From contig JAWRYS010000720.1 of the NCBI GenBank assembly GCA_034769895.1, forward strand, positions 1-64,000: DNA of 64,000 nucleotides. The letters are read 5' to 3'. Below, piece by piece: positions 23,774 to 38,180 of the stretch; the first letter of the stretch is position 1; the number at the start of each line of letters is the position of its first letter. The translations under genes and the position numbers were made by a program. The DNA comes from Magicicada septendecula. Lineage: Eukaryota > Arthropoda > Insecta > Hemiptera > Cicadidae. A model generated the notes under the pieces. That model made no database searches and was not told the DNA's origin. It saw only the letters and a program-made list of their open reading frames with translations.

Positions 23774-26433
23774 CCTGATATATACATTGTCATAATTTGT
23801 TGGAAAGTAAATTTTACTAACTACGGCAGCTAGTTTAATTAACAGCGAACAATTAAACTGGTTCCCTATATGATAGTTTACTTGACAGGATTTTACGGTA
23901 CTAAAATGCGCCATTCTGCTGTGTAAAAAAAAAAGATTTAATCGTGTACAGAGTGACACATGTAAAATGCGCCACGCTGCTACTTTGTAAAAAAAATAAT
24001 AATTGTGTGCATCGTGATAATTAATTAACAGTAACTTTGTTGAATATATAAATTTATTCACTCTGAAATTGTGAACAAATAAATAAATAAAGTTTTAATT
24101 AAGAAATAATAATATTAGTATTAGGATATTGCGTAATAAACAAGTCCCTGCTGGTAAAAATATTCCATTTTAAACCTGTCAGTATTTACAGGCTATTTCA
24201 TGTTAGATACGTGTCGAGAAATGTACGCTCTCCCCCGTACACAAATAAGTTGTTTGAATGGCATTCCCTCGTGGACATAACAGACAGTCCAGAACAGGAA
24301 ATAATCGTGTTTCAGATTGTCCAAATCACCCTCCTTTGTTAACAACCACCCCAACGTAAACAATAAGACTCACCAAACAGCTGATCCATTGTGCTATTAT
24401 AAAAGCAATGAACTCTTCGTGTGTGAAATTCCTTTCCACTATAAAATAATATTATCAGTTTGTCTCGACTGATAATTGCTAGAAGTACGTAAAATTGAAT
24501 TGATTTGAGATAATTTTAATTTGATTAATTAGTATAAGATTCTACGTGTAGTAATAGATATATATGTGTGTTTAAATGAATTCAAATTTTATAAGTGTTT
24601 GAAATAAAATAAATAATAAGTCCTTTAAATAAAAAGCTGAATAGTATCCTAACGTGTAATAAAAGTGAAAAGTGTAGTAGTAAAATAAGTAAAGAGAAAA
24701 TAATAATAAAAGTATATTTGAATCGTGTAAACACCCGGTAGTGGCCTGTTCGAAAAATAATTCCCCAGCTTGTCAGTATAAGACAAACTCGTTCGTGCAG
24801 GAAATAATCGTGTTGAGAATTCTAGTAAGCCACCCCTATTGTTATGAAAGCCTGCATCGGTAAACAATAAACACCACCCCGTGTATAATACAACGCTTCT
24901 TGTGTAAAGTGTTTGTCCCCTCTTGCTTAGTTTGTAACAGCTGATCGTTTAATAGAAGATAAAGATTCCCCTTCGTGAAATTCCGCTTGTCTCAGTAGAA
25001 TAAGATATTAGAATTAAGAAAGAATCTAAGGTTGAGTATGGGATCAACTTTAGATTACTGTAGTATAATTAAGAGACATAGGGATAAATACGTAATACAG
25101 TCACAATGGCGCCGCACTGAAAAGGGTTAATGATAGAGCAGAAAACTAACTAATTGAGTTAGAGTATGCTAGTAAAATCAGTCGCGCCACGATATTGTGA
25201 AGTTACGAAAACTAAGAGTAATAAATGAATAAATAAATAACATTTATTTATATATAAATAAAATTAAGTTAGAGGTTAAGAAACGAGAGAAAGGGAACTT
25301 CACGAAAGAAAAAGATATTACTGTAATATTCACTAACGCCGCCCCATCGTTCTCCTTAAAGTGCAGGAGGACGTGACGATTTAAAAATTATTTAAATAGC
25401 ACAAATTTAATTTTTGTTCTTATAACAAGTGAGAGTATAATCCACCCTTATCTGTACCCAGATACCGGTATCAACGTGCAAAAAAAAATCCAGTACGAAC
25501 ATGCTAAGTACAATGTTATTAAGCGAAAACTAATAATTCTTCTAATTAAATAACAGACGTATTAATAATAAAGGAAATATCTAACTCCTAACAAAAATGT
25601 AGCATAATTGATACTAGTTAATTAATGGACAATTAATAATAATAAAGGAAAGAACTACTTTTCTCAGCGCGTAAACCGCGCCAGCTTACAGACTCCCTGC
25701 CGCTAAACTAGTCCCAGTCGCCGGAGAATCTTCGACATGTAAGCAGGTCGAAAATGTGTTGTAAAGTTACACTTAGGTGTATGTCGCTAAACAGCGATGT
25801 AACAAGACGTTAGTTCTTCTAATCGATTTAATTCAATGTAGTGTTAGTAAAACTCAAAAACTAGTAATGTAGTACATGGAGGAAATATTAATAATATATA
25901 AAAAAAACTTAGCCGACACATCTCTTTATGAACAGTAAGTGGTAAGATATGTTCCTTACCATTTAAAAGTAAACATCAGTGCTGCTAAAATAAAAACAAA
26001 TTAAATGTAAAAAGTGAACAACCAACACCAGGAGAAAAGTTATTACAACAACCGTAAGAACTTCAAGTAGCAGAATCCAACCGTCATGACCTAGACTACA
26101 ATTCGGAAACAACCAACTAAATGGAGGATCCAGATGAACAACGAACTACACCCAAGAATACCTACTGAAGAGGATCATCTCGAACACCCACCGCAGACTC
26201 TCGTTATATTCAGGTGATATTAAACCATAACTTCTGTGCATAACTTGTTTTTTTAAAAACCGCAACAAAAAGAACAGTAAAGTTTCTTGTAAAGACTTTT
26301 AGATCACTTAAAGATTAGCATATAAATGTTTGTAATTTCTGTAATGCTATAGTAATAACCTGATGATGTTTAAAGATAAAGTAATTCTGAAAATTACATC
26401 AGACTATTCTTCAAATAGTTTGGATGATGTTGA
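23499..26433. repeat. Monomer copy 9 (A type with a B-type left end)
   Basis: 2,935 bp. The first ~100 bases carry three B markers (GCAAAGTTAAAG, GAAATAATACAC, AATTTAAAGAGT), while everything from 23774 on is A type (AAAATCCTG, TTGGAAAG, GATAGTTTA, ACATGTAAAA). Other changes are a 1-bp loss in ATTGCGTAATAAAC near 24132 and TTGTCCAAATC near 24322. It shares GGAGGACGTGACG with copies 10 and 11. Confidence 0.97.
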
Positions 26434-29370
26434 GATATGTTAGAATTTTGCAAATTTAAAGCCCGGATCCGTGGTAATTGAAATATTACACAGCTGTATG
26501 ATTTTGAGATACTAAGAGTAACAATTTAAAAGAGTATTTAATGCAGAATTTATAAGAATTTTCTTTTAAAAGTAAAGTAAAGTAAGTAAAAAACAAAAAG
26601 ATGACCATTAAAGCTATTACTTTTATATACTTAGTTAAAATACAAGAATAAAGAGATGTTTTTGCTAATATCCAGAGAGTGAATAAATTTATGTAACCTT
26701 GGACAAAATCCTGATATATACATTGTCATAATTTGTTGGAAAGTAAATTTTACTAACTACGGCAGCTAGTTTAATTAACAGCGAACAATTAAACTGGTTC
26801 CCTATATGATAGTTTACTTGACAGGATTTTACGGTACTAAAATGCGCCATTCTGCTGTGTAAAAAAAAAAGATTTAATCGTGTACAGAGTGACACATGTA
26901 AAATGCGCCACGCTGCTACTTTGTAAAAAAAATAATAATTGTGTGCATCGTGATAATTAATTAACAGTAACTTTGTTGAATATATAAATTTATTCACTCT
27001 GAAATTGTGAACAAATAAATAAATAAAGTTTTAATTAAGAAATAATAATATTAGTATTAGGATATTGCCGTAATAAACAAGTCCCTGCTGGTAAAAATAT
27101 TCCATTTTAAACCTGTCAGTATTTACAGGCTATTTCATGTTAGATACGTGTCGAGAAATGTACGCTCTCCCCCGTACACAAATAAGTTGTTTGAATGGCA
27201 TTCCCTCGTGGACATAACAGACAGTCCAGAACAGGAAATAATCGTGTTTCAGATTGTCCGAATCACCCTCCTTTGTTAACAACCACCCCAACGTAAACAA
27301 TAAGACTCACCAAACAGCTGATCCATTGTACTATTATAAAAGCAATGAACTCTTCGTGTGTGAAATTCCTTTCCACTATAAAATAATATTATTAGTTTGT
27401 CTCGACTGATAATTGCTAGAAGTACGTAAAATTGAATTGATTTGAGATAATTTTAATTTGATTAATTAGTATAAGATTCTACGTGTAGTAATAGATATAT
27501 ATGTGTGTTTAAATGAATTCAAATTTTATAAGTGTTTGAAATAAAATAAATAATAAGTCCTTTAAATAAAAAGCTGAATAGTATCCTAACGTGTAATAAA
27601 AGTGAAAAGTGTAGTAGTAAAATAAGTAAAGAGAAAATAATAATAAAAGTATATTTGAATCGTGTAAACACCCGGTAGTGGCCTGTTCGAAAAATAATTC
27701 CCCAGCTTGTCAGTATAAGACAAACTCGTTCGTGCAGGAAATAATCGTGTTGAGAATTCTAGTAAGCCACCCCTATTGTTATGAAAGCCTGCATCGGTAA
27801 ACAATAAACACCACCCCGTGTATAATACAACGCTTCTTGTGTAAAGTGTTTGTCCCCTCTTGCTTAGTTTGTAACAGCTGATCGTTTAATAGAAGATAAA
27901 GATTCCCCTTCGTGAAATTCCGCTTGTCTCAGTAGAATAAGATATTAGAATTAAGAAAGAATCTAAGGTTGAGTATGGGATCAACTTTAGATTACTGTAG
28001 TATAATTAAGAGACATAGGGATAAATACGTAATACAGTCACAATGGCGCCGCACTGAAAAGGGTTAATGATAGAGCAGAAAACTAACTAATTGAGTTAGA
28101 GTATGCTAGTAAAATCAGTCGCGCCACGATATTGTGAAGTTACGAAAACTAAGAGTAATAAATGAATAAATAAATAACATTTATTTATATATAAATAAAA
28201 TTAAGTTAGAGGTTAAGAAACGAGAGAAAGGGAACTTCACGAAAGAAAAAGATATTACTGTAATATTCACTAACGCCGCCCCATCGTTCTCCTTAAAGTG
28301 CAGGAGGACGTGACGATTTAAAAATTATTTAAATAGCACAAATTTAATTTTTGTTCTTATAACAAGTGAGAGTATAATCCACCCTTATCTGTACCCAGAT
28401 ACCGGTATCAACGTGCAAAAAAAAATCCAGTACGAACATGCTAAGTACAATGTTATTAAGCGAAAACTAATAATTCTTCTAATTAAATAACAGACGTATT
28501 AATAATAAAGGAAATATCTAACTCCTAACAAAAATGTAGCATAATTGATACTAGTTAATTAATGGACAATTAATAATAATAAAGGAAAGAACTACTTTTC
28601 TCAGCGCGTAAACCGCGCCAGCTTACAGACTCCCTGCCGCTAAACTAGTCCCAGTCGCCGGAGAATCTTCGACATGTAAGCAGGTCGAAAATGTGTTGTA
28701 AAGTTACACTTAGGTGTATGTCGCTAAACAGCGATGTAACAAGACGTTAGTTCTTCTAATCGATTTAATTCAATGTAGTGTTAGTAAAACTCAAAAACTA
28801 GTAATGTAGTACATGGAGGAAATATTAATAATATATAAAAAAAACTTAGCCGACACATCTCTTTATGAACAGTAAGTGGTAAGATATGTTCCTTACCATT
28901 TAAAAGTAAACATCAGTGCTGCTAAAATAAAAACAAATTAAATGTAAAAAGTGAACAACCAACACCAGGAGAAAAGTTATTACAACAACCGTAAGAACTT
29001 CAAGTAGCAGAATCCAACCGTCATGACCTAGACTACAATTCGGAAACAACCAACTAAATGGAGGATCCAGATGAACAACGAACTACACCCAAGAATACCT
29101 ACTGAAGAGGATCATCTCGAACACCCACCGCAGACTCTCGTTATATTCAGGTGATATTAAACCATAACTTCTGTGCATAACTTGTTTTTTTAAAAACCGC
29201 AACAAAAAGAACAGTAAAGTTTCTTGTAAAGACTTTTAGATCACTTAAAGATTAGCATATAAATGTTTGTAATTTCTGTAATGCTATAGTAATAACCTGA
29301 TGATGTTTAAAGATAAAGTAATTCTGAAAATTACATCAGACTATTCTTCAAATAGTTTGGATGATGTTGA
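26434..29370. repeat. Monomer copy 10 (A type)
   Basis: 2,937 bp. Private changes are CATTGTACTATTAT near 27330 and ATTATTAGTTTGTC near 27391. It shares GGAGGACGTGACG with copies 9 and 11, marking a run of three recently related units. Confidence 0.97.
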
Positions 29371-32307
29371 GATATGTTAGAATTTTGCAAATTTAAAGCC
29401 CGGATCCGTGGTAATTGAAATATTACACAGCTGTATGATTTTGAGATACTAAGAGTAACAATTTAAAAGAGTATTTAATGCAGAATTTATAAGAATTTTC
29501 TTTTAAAAGTAAAGTAAAGTAAGTAAAAAACAAAAAGATGACCATTAAAGCTATTACTTTTATATACTTAGTTAAAATACAAGAATAAAGAGATGTTTTT
29601 GCTAATATCCAGAGAGTGAATAAATTTATGTAACCTTGGACAAAATCCTGATATATACATTGTCATAATTTGTTGGAAAGTAAATTTTACTAACTACGGC
29701 AGCTAGTTTAATTAACAGCGAACAATTAAACTGGTTCCCTATATGATAGTTTACTTGACAGGATTTTACGGTACTAAAATGCGCCATTCTGCTGTGTAAA
29801 AAAAAAAGATTTAATCGTGTACAGAGTGACACATGTAAAATGCGCCACGCTGCTACTTTGTAAAAAAAATAATAATTGAGTGCATCGTGATAATTAATTA
29901 ACAGTAACTTTGTTGAATATATAAATTTATTCACTCTGAAATTGTGAACAAATAAATAAATAAAGTTTTAATTAAGAAATAATAATATTAGTATTAGGAT
30001 ATTGCCGTAATAAACAAGTCCCTGCTGGTAAAAATATTCCATTTTAAACCTGTCAGTATTTACAGGCTATTTCATGTTAGATACGTGTCGAGAAATGTAC
30101 GCTCTCCCCCGTACACAAATAAGTTGTTTGAATGGCATTCCCTCGTGGACATAACAGACAGTCCAGAACAGGAAATAATCGTGTTTCAGATTGTCCGAAT
30201 CACCCTCCTTTGTTAACAACCACCCCAACGTAAACAATAAGACTCACCAAACAGCTGATCCATTGTGCTATTATAAAAGCAATGAACTCTTCGTGTGTGA
30301 AATTCCTTTCCACTATAAAATAATATTATCAGTTTGTCTCGACTGATAATTGCTAGAAGTACGTAAAATTGAATTGATTTGAGATAATTTTAATTTGATT
30401 AATTAGTATAAGATTCTACGTGTAGTAATAGATATATATGTGTGTTTAAATGAATTCAAATTTTATAAGTGTTTGAAATAAAATAAATAATAAGTCCTTT
30501 AAATAAAAAGCTGAATAGTATCCTAACGTGTAATAAAAGTGAAAAGTGTAGTAGTAAAATAAGTAAAGAGAAAATAATAATAAAAGTATATTTGAATCGT
30601 GTAAACACCCGGTAGTGGCCTGTTCGAAAAATAATTCCCCAGCTTGTCAGTATAAGACAAACTCGTTCGTGCAGGAAATAATCGTGTTGAGAATTCTAGT
30701 AAGCCACCCCTATTGTTATGAAAGCCTGCATCGGTAAACAATAAACACCACCCCGTGTATAATACAACGCTTCTTGTGTAAAGTGTTTGTCCCCTCTTGC
30801 TTAGTTTGTAACAGCTGATCGTTTAATAGAAGATAAAGATTCCCCTTCGTGAAATTCCGCTTGTCTCAGTAGAATAAGATATTAGAATTAAGAAAGAATC
30901 TAAGGTTGAGTATGGGATCAACTTTAGATTACTGTAGTATAATTAAGAGACATAGGGATAAATACGTAATACAGTCACAATGGCGCCGCACTGAAAAGGG
31001 TTAATGATAGAGCAGAAAACTAACTAATTGAGTTAGAGTATGCTAGTAAAATCAGTCGCGCCACGATATTGTGAAGTTACGAAAACTAAGAGTAATAAAT
31101 GAATAAATAAATAACATTTATTTATATATAAATAAAATTAAGTTAGAGGTTAAGAAACGAGAGAAAGGGAACTTCACGAAAGAAAAAGATATTACTGTAA
31201 TATTCACTAACGCCGCCCCATCGTTCTCCTTAAAGTGCAGGAGGACGTGACGATTTAAAAATTATTTAAATAGCACAAATTTAATTTTTGTTCTTATAAC
31301 AAGTGAGAGTATAATCCACCCTTATCTGTACCCAGATACCGGTATCAACGTGCAAAAAAAAATCCAGTACGAACATGCTAAGTACAATGTTATTAAGCGA
31401 AAACTAATAATTCTTCTAATTAAATAACAGACGTATTAATAATAAAGGAAATATCTAACTCCTAACAAAAATGTAGCATAATTGATACTAGTTAATTAAT
31501 GGACAATTAATAATAATAAAGGAAAGAACTACTTTTCTCAGCGCGTAAACCGCGCCAGCTTACAGACTCCCTGCCGCTAAACTAGTCCCAGTCGCCGGAG
31601 AATCTTCGACATGTAAGCAGGTCGAAAATGTGTTGTAAAGTTACACTTAGGTGTATGTCGCTAAACAGCGATGTAACAAGACGTTAGTTCTTCTAATCGA
31701 TTTAATTCAATGTAGTGTTAGTAAAACTCAAAAACTAGTAATGTAGTACATGGAGGAAATATTAATAATATATAAAAAAAACTTAGCCGACACATCTCTT
31801 TATGAACAGTAAGTGGTAAGATATGTTCCTTACCATTTAAAAGTAAACATCAGTGCTGCTAAAATAAAAACAAATTAAATGTAAAAAGTGAACAACCAAC
31901 ACCAGGAGAAAAGTTATTACAACAACCGTAAGAACTTCAAGTAGCAGAATCCAACCGTCATGACCTAGACTACAATTCGGAAACAACCAACTAAATGGAG
32001 GATCCAGATGAACAACGAACTACACCCAAGAATACCTACTGAAGAGGATCATCTCGAACACCCACCGCAGACTCTCGTTATATTCAGGTGATATTAAACC
32101 ATAACTTCTGTGCATAACTTGTTTTTTTAAAAACCGCAACAAAAAGAACAGTAAAGTTTCTTGTAAAGACTTTTAGATCACTTAAAGATTAGCATATAAA
32201 TGTTTGTAATTTCTGTAATGCTATAGTAATAACCTGATGATGTTTAAAGATAAAGTAATTCTGAAAATTACATCAGACTATTCTTCAAATAGTTTGGATG
32301 ATGTTGA
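29371..32307. repeat. Monomer copy 11 (A type)
   Basis: 2,937 bp. It shares AATTGAGTGCATCG near 29879 with copy 12 only, and GGAGGACGTGACG near 31245 with copies 9 and 10. I noticed no private change. Confidence 0.97.
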
Positions 32308-35244
32308 GATATGTTAGAATTTTGCAAATTTAAATCCCGGATCCGTGGTAATTGAAATATTACACAGCTGTATGATTTTGAGATACTAAGAGTAACAATT
32401 TAAAAGAGTATTTAATGCAGAATTTATAAGAATTTTCTTTTAAAAGTAAAGTAAAGTAATTAAAAAACAAAAAGATGACCATTAAAGCTATTACTTTTAT
32501 ATACTTAGTTAAAATACAAGAATAAAGAGATGTTTTTGCTAATATCCAGAGAGTGAATAAATTTATGTAACCTTGGACAAAATCCTGATATATACATTGT
32601 CATAATTTGTTGGAAAGTAAATTTTACTAACTACGGCAGCTAGTTTAATTAACAGCGAACAATTAAACTGGTTCCCTATATGATAGTTTACTTGACAGGA
32701 TTTTACGGTACTAAAATGCGCCATTCTGCTGTGTAAAAAAAAAAGATTTAATCGTGTACAGAGTGACACATGTAAAATGCGCCACGCTGCTACTTTGTAA
32801 AAAAAATAATAATTGAGTGCATCGTGATAATTAATTAACAGTAACTTTGTTGAATATATAAATTTATTCACTCTGAAATTGTGAACAAATAAATAAATAA
32901 AGTTTTAATTAAGAAATAATAATATTAGTATTAGGATATTGCCGTAATAAACAAGTCCCTGCTGGTAAAAATATTCCATTTTAAACCTGTCAGTATTTAC
33001 AGGCTATTTCATGTTAGATACGTGTCGAGAAATGTACGCTCTCCCCCGTACACAAATAAGTTGTTTGAATGGCATTCCCTCGTGGACATAACAGACAGTC
33101 CAGAACAGGAAATAATCGTGTTTCAGATTGTCCGAATCACCCTCCTTTGTTAACAACCACCCCAACGTAAACAATAAGACTCACCAAACAGCTGATCCAT
33201 TGTGCTATTATAAAAGCAATGAACTCTTCGTGTGTAAAATTCCTTTCCACTATAAAATAATATTATCAGTTTGTCTCGACTGCTAATTGCTAGAAGTACG
33301 TAAAATTGAATTGATTTGAGATAATTTTAATTTGATTAATTAGTATAAGATTCTACGTGTAGTAATAGATATATATGTGTGTTTAAATGAATTCAAATTT
33401 TATAAGTGTTTGAAATAAAATAAATAATAAGTCCTTTAAATAAAAAACTGAATAGTATCCTAACGTGTAATAAAAGTGAAAAGTGTAGTAGTAAAATAAG
33501 TAAAGAGAAAATAATAATATAAGTATATTTGAATCGTGTAAACACCCGGTAGTGGCCTGTTCGAAAAATAATTCCCCAGCTTGCCTGTATAAGACAAACT
33601 CGTTTGTGCAGGAAATAATCGTGTTGAGAATTCCTGTAAGCCACCCCTATTGTTATGAAAGCCTGCATCGGTAAACAATAAACACCACCCAGTGTATAAT
33701 ACAACGCTTCTTGTGTAAAGTGTTTGTCCCCTCTTGCTTAGTTTGCAACAGCTGATCATTTAATAGAAGATAAAGATTCCCCTTCGTGAAATTCGGCTTG
33801 TCTCAGTAGAATAAGATATTAGAATTAAGAAAGAATCTAAGGTTGAGTATGGGATCAACTTTAGATTACTGTAGTATAATTAAGAGACATAGGGATAAAT
33901 ACGTAATACAGTCACAATGGCGCCGCACGGAAAAGGGTTAATGATAGAGCAGAAAACTAACTAAATGAGTTAGAGTATGCTAGTAAAATCAGTCGGGCCA
34001 CGATATTGTGAAGTTACGAAAACTAAGAGTAATAAATGAATAAATAAATAACATTTATTTATATATAAATAAAATTAAGTTAGAGGTTAAGAAACGAGAG
34101 AAAGGGAACTTCACGAAAGAAAAAGATGTCACTGTAGTATTCACTAACGCCGCCCCATCGTTCTCCTTAAAGTGCAGGAGGATGTGACGATTTAAAAATT
34201 ATTTAAATAGCACAAATTTAATTTTTGTTCTTATAATAAGTGAGAGTATAATCCACCCTTATCTGTACCCAGATACCGGTATCAACGTGCAAAAAAAATC
34301 CAGTACGAACATGCCAAGTACAATGTTATTAAGCGAAAACTAATAATTCTTCTAATCAAATAACAGACGTATTAATAATAAAGGAAATATCTAACTCCTA
34401 ACAAAAATGTAGCATAATTGATACTAGTTAATTAATGGACAATTAATAAAAATAAAGGAAAGAACTACTTTTCTCAGCGCGTAAACCGCGCCAGCTTACA
34501 GACTCCCTGCCGCTAAACTAGTCCCAGTCGCCGGAGAATCTTCGACATGTAAGCAGGTCGAAAATGTGTTGTAAAGTTACACTTAGGTGTATGTCGCTAA
34601 ACAGCGATGTAACAAGACGTTAGTTCTTCTAATCGATTTAATTCAATGTAGCGTTAGTAAAACTCAAAAACTAGTAATGTAGTACATGGAGGAAATATTA
34701 ATAATATATAAAAAAAAACTTAGCCGACACATCTCTTTACGAACAGTAAGCGGTAAGATATGTTCCTTACCATGTAAAAGTAAACATCAGTGCTGCTAAA
34801 ATAAAAACAAATTAAATGTAAAAATTGAACAACCAACACCAGGAGAAAAGTTATTACAACAACCGTAAGAACTTCAAGTAGCAGATTCCAACCGTCATGA
34901 CCTAGACTACAATTCCGAAACAACCAACTAAATGGAGGATCCAGATGAACAACGAACTACACCCAAGAATACCTACTGAAGAGGATCATCTCGAACACCC
35001 ACCGCAGACTCACGTTATATTCAGGTGATATTAAACCATAACTTCTGTGCATAACTTGTTTTTTTAAAAACCGCAACAAAAAGAACAGTAAAGTTTCTTG
35101 TAAAGACTTTTAGATCACTTAAAGATTAGCATATAAATGTTTGTAATTTCTGTAATGCTATAGTAATAACCTGATGATGTTTAAAGATAAAGTAATTCTG
35201 AAAATTACATCAGACTATTCTTCAAATAGTTTGGATGATGTTGA
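32308..35244. repeat. Monomer copy 12 (A/B hybrid unit)
   Basis: 2,937 bp. The left part is A type up to at least 32772 (ACATGTAAAA) and shares AATTGAGTGC with copy 11. From 33236 (TGTGTAAAATTCC) it is B1 type: AAAAAACTGAATAG, GCCTGTATAAG, GCACGGAAAAGG, CTAAATGAG, CGGGCCACG, ATAATAAGTGAG, CATGCCAAGTAC, ACCATGTAAAAG. It also has many private bases, for example GACTGCTAATTGC, AATAATATAAG, CACCCAGTGTAT, TTTGCAACAGCTGATCATT, TTCGGCTTG and CTAATCAAATAAC. It is the boundary unit between the two domains. Confidence 0.97.
32773..33235. repeat. A/B domain junction within copy 12
   Basis: The last strict A-versus-B marker on the left is the G at 32772 (ACATGTAAAA). The first B1 marker is the A at 33236 (TGTGTAAAATT). 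The G at 33118 (AATCGTG) also disagrees with B1, so the exchange probably lies in 33119-33235. No foreign sequence is present at the junction, which fits homologous recombination between aligned monomers. Confidence 0.75.
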
Positions 35245-38180
35245 GATATGTTAGAATTTTGCAAAGTTAAAGCCCGGATCCGTGGTAATTGAAATAATAC
35301 ACAGCTGTATGATTTTGAGATACTAAGAGTAACAATTTAAAGAGTATTTAATGCAGAATTTATAAGAATTTTCTTTTAAAAGTAAAGTAAAATAAGTAAA
35401 AAACAAAAAGATGACCATTAAAGCTATTACTTTTATATACTTAGTTAAAATACAAGAATAAAGAGATGTTTTTGCTAATATCCAGAGAGTGAATAAATTT
35501 ATGTAACCTTGGACAAAATACTGATATATACATTGTCATAATTTGTTGGTAAGTAAATTTTACTAACTACGGCAGCTAGTTTAATTAACAGTGAACAATT
35601 AAACTGGTTCCCTATATGATAATTTACTTGACAGGATTTTACGGTACTAAAATGCGCCATTCTGCTGTGTAAAAAAAAAGATTTAATCGTGTACAGAGTG
35701 ACACATATAAAATGCGCCACGCTGCTACTTTGTAAAAAAAATAATAATTGTGTGCATCGTGATAATTAATTAACAGAAACTTTGTTGAATATATAAATTC
35801 ATTCACTCTGAAATTGTGAACAAATAAATAAATAAAGTTTTAATTAAGAAATAATAATATTAGTATTAGGATATTGCCGTAATAAACAAGTCCCTGCTGG
35901 TAAAAATATTCCATTTTAAACGTGTCAGTATTTACAGGCTATTTCATGTTAGATACGTGTCGAGAAATGTACGCTCTCCCCCGTACACAAATAAGTTGTT
36001 TGAATGGCATTCCCTCGTGGACATAACAGACAGTCCAGAACAGGAAATAATCATGTTTCAGATTGTCCGAATCACCCTCCTTTGTTAACAACCACCCCAA
36101 CGTAAACAATAAGACTCACCAAACAGCTGATCCATTGTGCTATTATAAAAGCAATGAACTCTTCGTGTGTAAAATTCCTTTCCACTATAAAATAATATTA
36201 TCAGTTTGTCTCGACTGATAATTGCTAGAAGTACGTAAAATTGAATTGATTTGAGATAATTTTAATTTGATTAATTAGTATAAGATTCTACGTGTAGTAA
36301 TAGATATATATGTGTGTTTAAATGAATTCAAATTTTATAAGTGTTTGAAATAAAATAAATATTAAGTCCTTTAAATAAAAAACTGAATAGTATCCTAACG
36401 TGTAATAAAAGTGAAAAGTGTAGTAGTAAAATAAGTAAAGAGAAAATAATAATAAAAGTATATTTGAATCGTGTAAACACCCGGTAGTGGCCTGTTCGAA
36501 AAATAATTCCCCAGCTTGCCTGTATAAGACAAACTTGTTTGTGCAGGAAATAATCGTGTTGAGAATTCTTGTAAGCCACCCCTATTGTTATGAAAGCCTG
36601 CATCGGTAAACAATAAACACCACCCCGTGTATAATACAACGCTTCTTGTGTAAAGTGTTTGTCCCCTCTTGCTTAGTTTGTAACAGCTGATCGTTTAATA
36701 GAAGATAAAGATTCCCCTTCGTGAAATTCCGCTTGTCTCAGTAGAATAAGATATTAGAATTAAGAAAGAATCTAAGGTTGAGTATGGGATCAACTTTAGA
36801 TTACTGTAGTATAATTAAGAGACATAGGGATAAATACGTAATACAGTCACAATGGCGCCGCACGGAAAAGGGTTAATGATAGAGCAGAAAACTAACTAAA
36901 TGAGTTAGAGTATGCTAGTAAAATCAGTCGGGCCACGATATTGTGAAGTTACGAAAACTAAGAGTAATAAATGAATAAATAAATAACATTTATTTATATA
37001 TAAATAAAATTAAGTTAGAGGTTAAGAAACGAGAGAAAGGGAACTTCACGAAAGAAAAAGATGTCACTGTAGTATTCACTAACGCCGCCCCATCGTTCTC
37101 CTTAAAGTGCAGGAGGATGTGACGATTTAAAAATTATTTAAATAGCACAAATTTAATTTTTGTTCTTATAATAAGTGAGAGTATAATCCACCCTTATCTG
37201 TACCCAGATACCGGTATCAACGTGCAAAAAAAAATCCAGTACGAACATGCCAAGTACAATGTTATTAAGCGAAAACTAATAATTCTTCTAATTAAATAAC
37301 AGACGTATTAATAATAAAGGAAATATCTAACTCCTAACAAAAATGTAGCATAATTGATACTAGTTAATTATTGGACAATTAATAAAAATAAAGGAAAGAA
37401 CTACTTTTCTCAGCGCGTAAACCGCGCCAGCTTACAGACTCCCTGCCGCTAAACTAGTCCCAGTCGCCGGAGAATCTTCGACATGTAAGCAGGTCGAAAA
37501 TGTGTTGTAAAGTTACACTTAGGTGTATGTCGCTAAACAGCGATGTAACAAGACGTTAGTTCTTCTAATCGATTTAATTCAATGTAGCGTTAGTAAAACT
37601 CAAAAACTAGTAATGTAGTACATGGAGGAAATATTAATAATATATAAAAAAAAACTTAGCCGACACATCTCTTTACGAACAGTAAGCGGTAAGATATGTT
37701 CCTTACCATGTAAAAGTAAACATCAGTGCTGCTAAAATAAAAACAAATTAAATGTAAAAATTGAACAACCAACACCAGGAGAAAAGTTATTACAACAACC
37801 GTAAGAACTTCAAGTAGCAGATTCCAACCGTCATGACCTAGACTACAATTCCGAAACAACCAACTAAATGGAGGATCCAGATGAACAACGAACTACACCC
37901 AAGAATACCTACTGAAGAGGATCATCTCGAACACCCACCGCAGACTCACGTTATATTCAGGTGATATTAAACCATAACTTCTGTGCATAACTTGTTTTTT
38001 TAAAAACCGCAACAAAAAGAACAGTAAAGTTTCTTGTAAAGACTTTTAGATCACTTAAAGATTAGCATATAAATGTTTGTAATTTCTGTAATGCTATAGT
38101 AATAACCTGATGATGTTTAAAGATAAAGTAATTCTGAAAATTACATCAGACTATTCTTCAAATAGTTTGGATGATGTTGA
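35245..38180. repeat. Monomer copy 13 (B1 type)
   Basis: 2,936 bp. First complete B unit. B1 markers include ACAGAAACTTTG, AATTCATTCAC, AAACGTGTCAG, AATCATGTTTC, TGTGTAAAATTCC, AAATATTAAGTCC, GCCTGTATAAGACAAACTTG, GCACGGAAAAGG and TTATTGGAC. The body is nearly identical to copy 15 at an offset of 5,863 bp. The left end (AGTAAAGTAAAATAAG) is shared with copies 14 and 16. Confidence 0.97.
36328..36603 (-). other. B1-specific 91-codon ATG frame, probably incidental
   Basis: In B1 copies the sequence TTCTTGTAAGCC (TTCCTGTAAGCC in copy 12) replaces the usual TTCTAGTAAGCC, turning a minus-strand stop into sense. A frame from the ATG at 36603 (MQAFITIGVAYKNS...) then runs 91 codons and is very hydrophobic and F/L/I-rich towards its end. 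Equivalent frames occur in copies 12, 15 and 16 at 33393, 42191 and 45127 (left edges). All A, B2 and B3 copies have the stop, so it is a by-product of drift in AT-rich DNA rather than a conserved gene. Confidence 0.12.
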
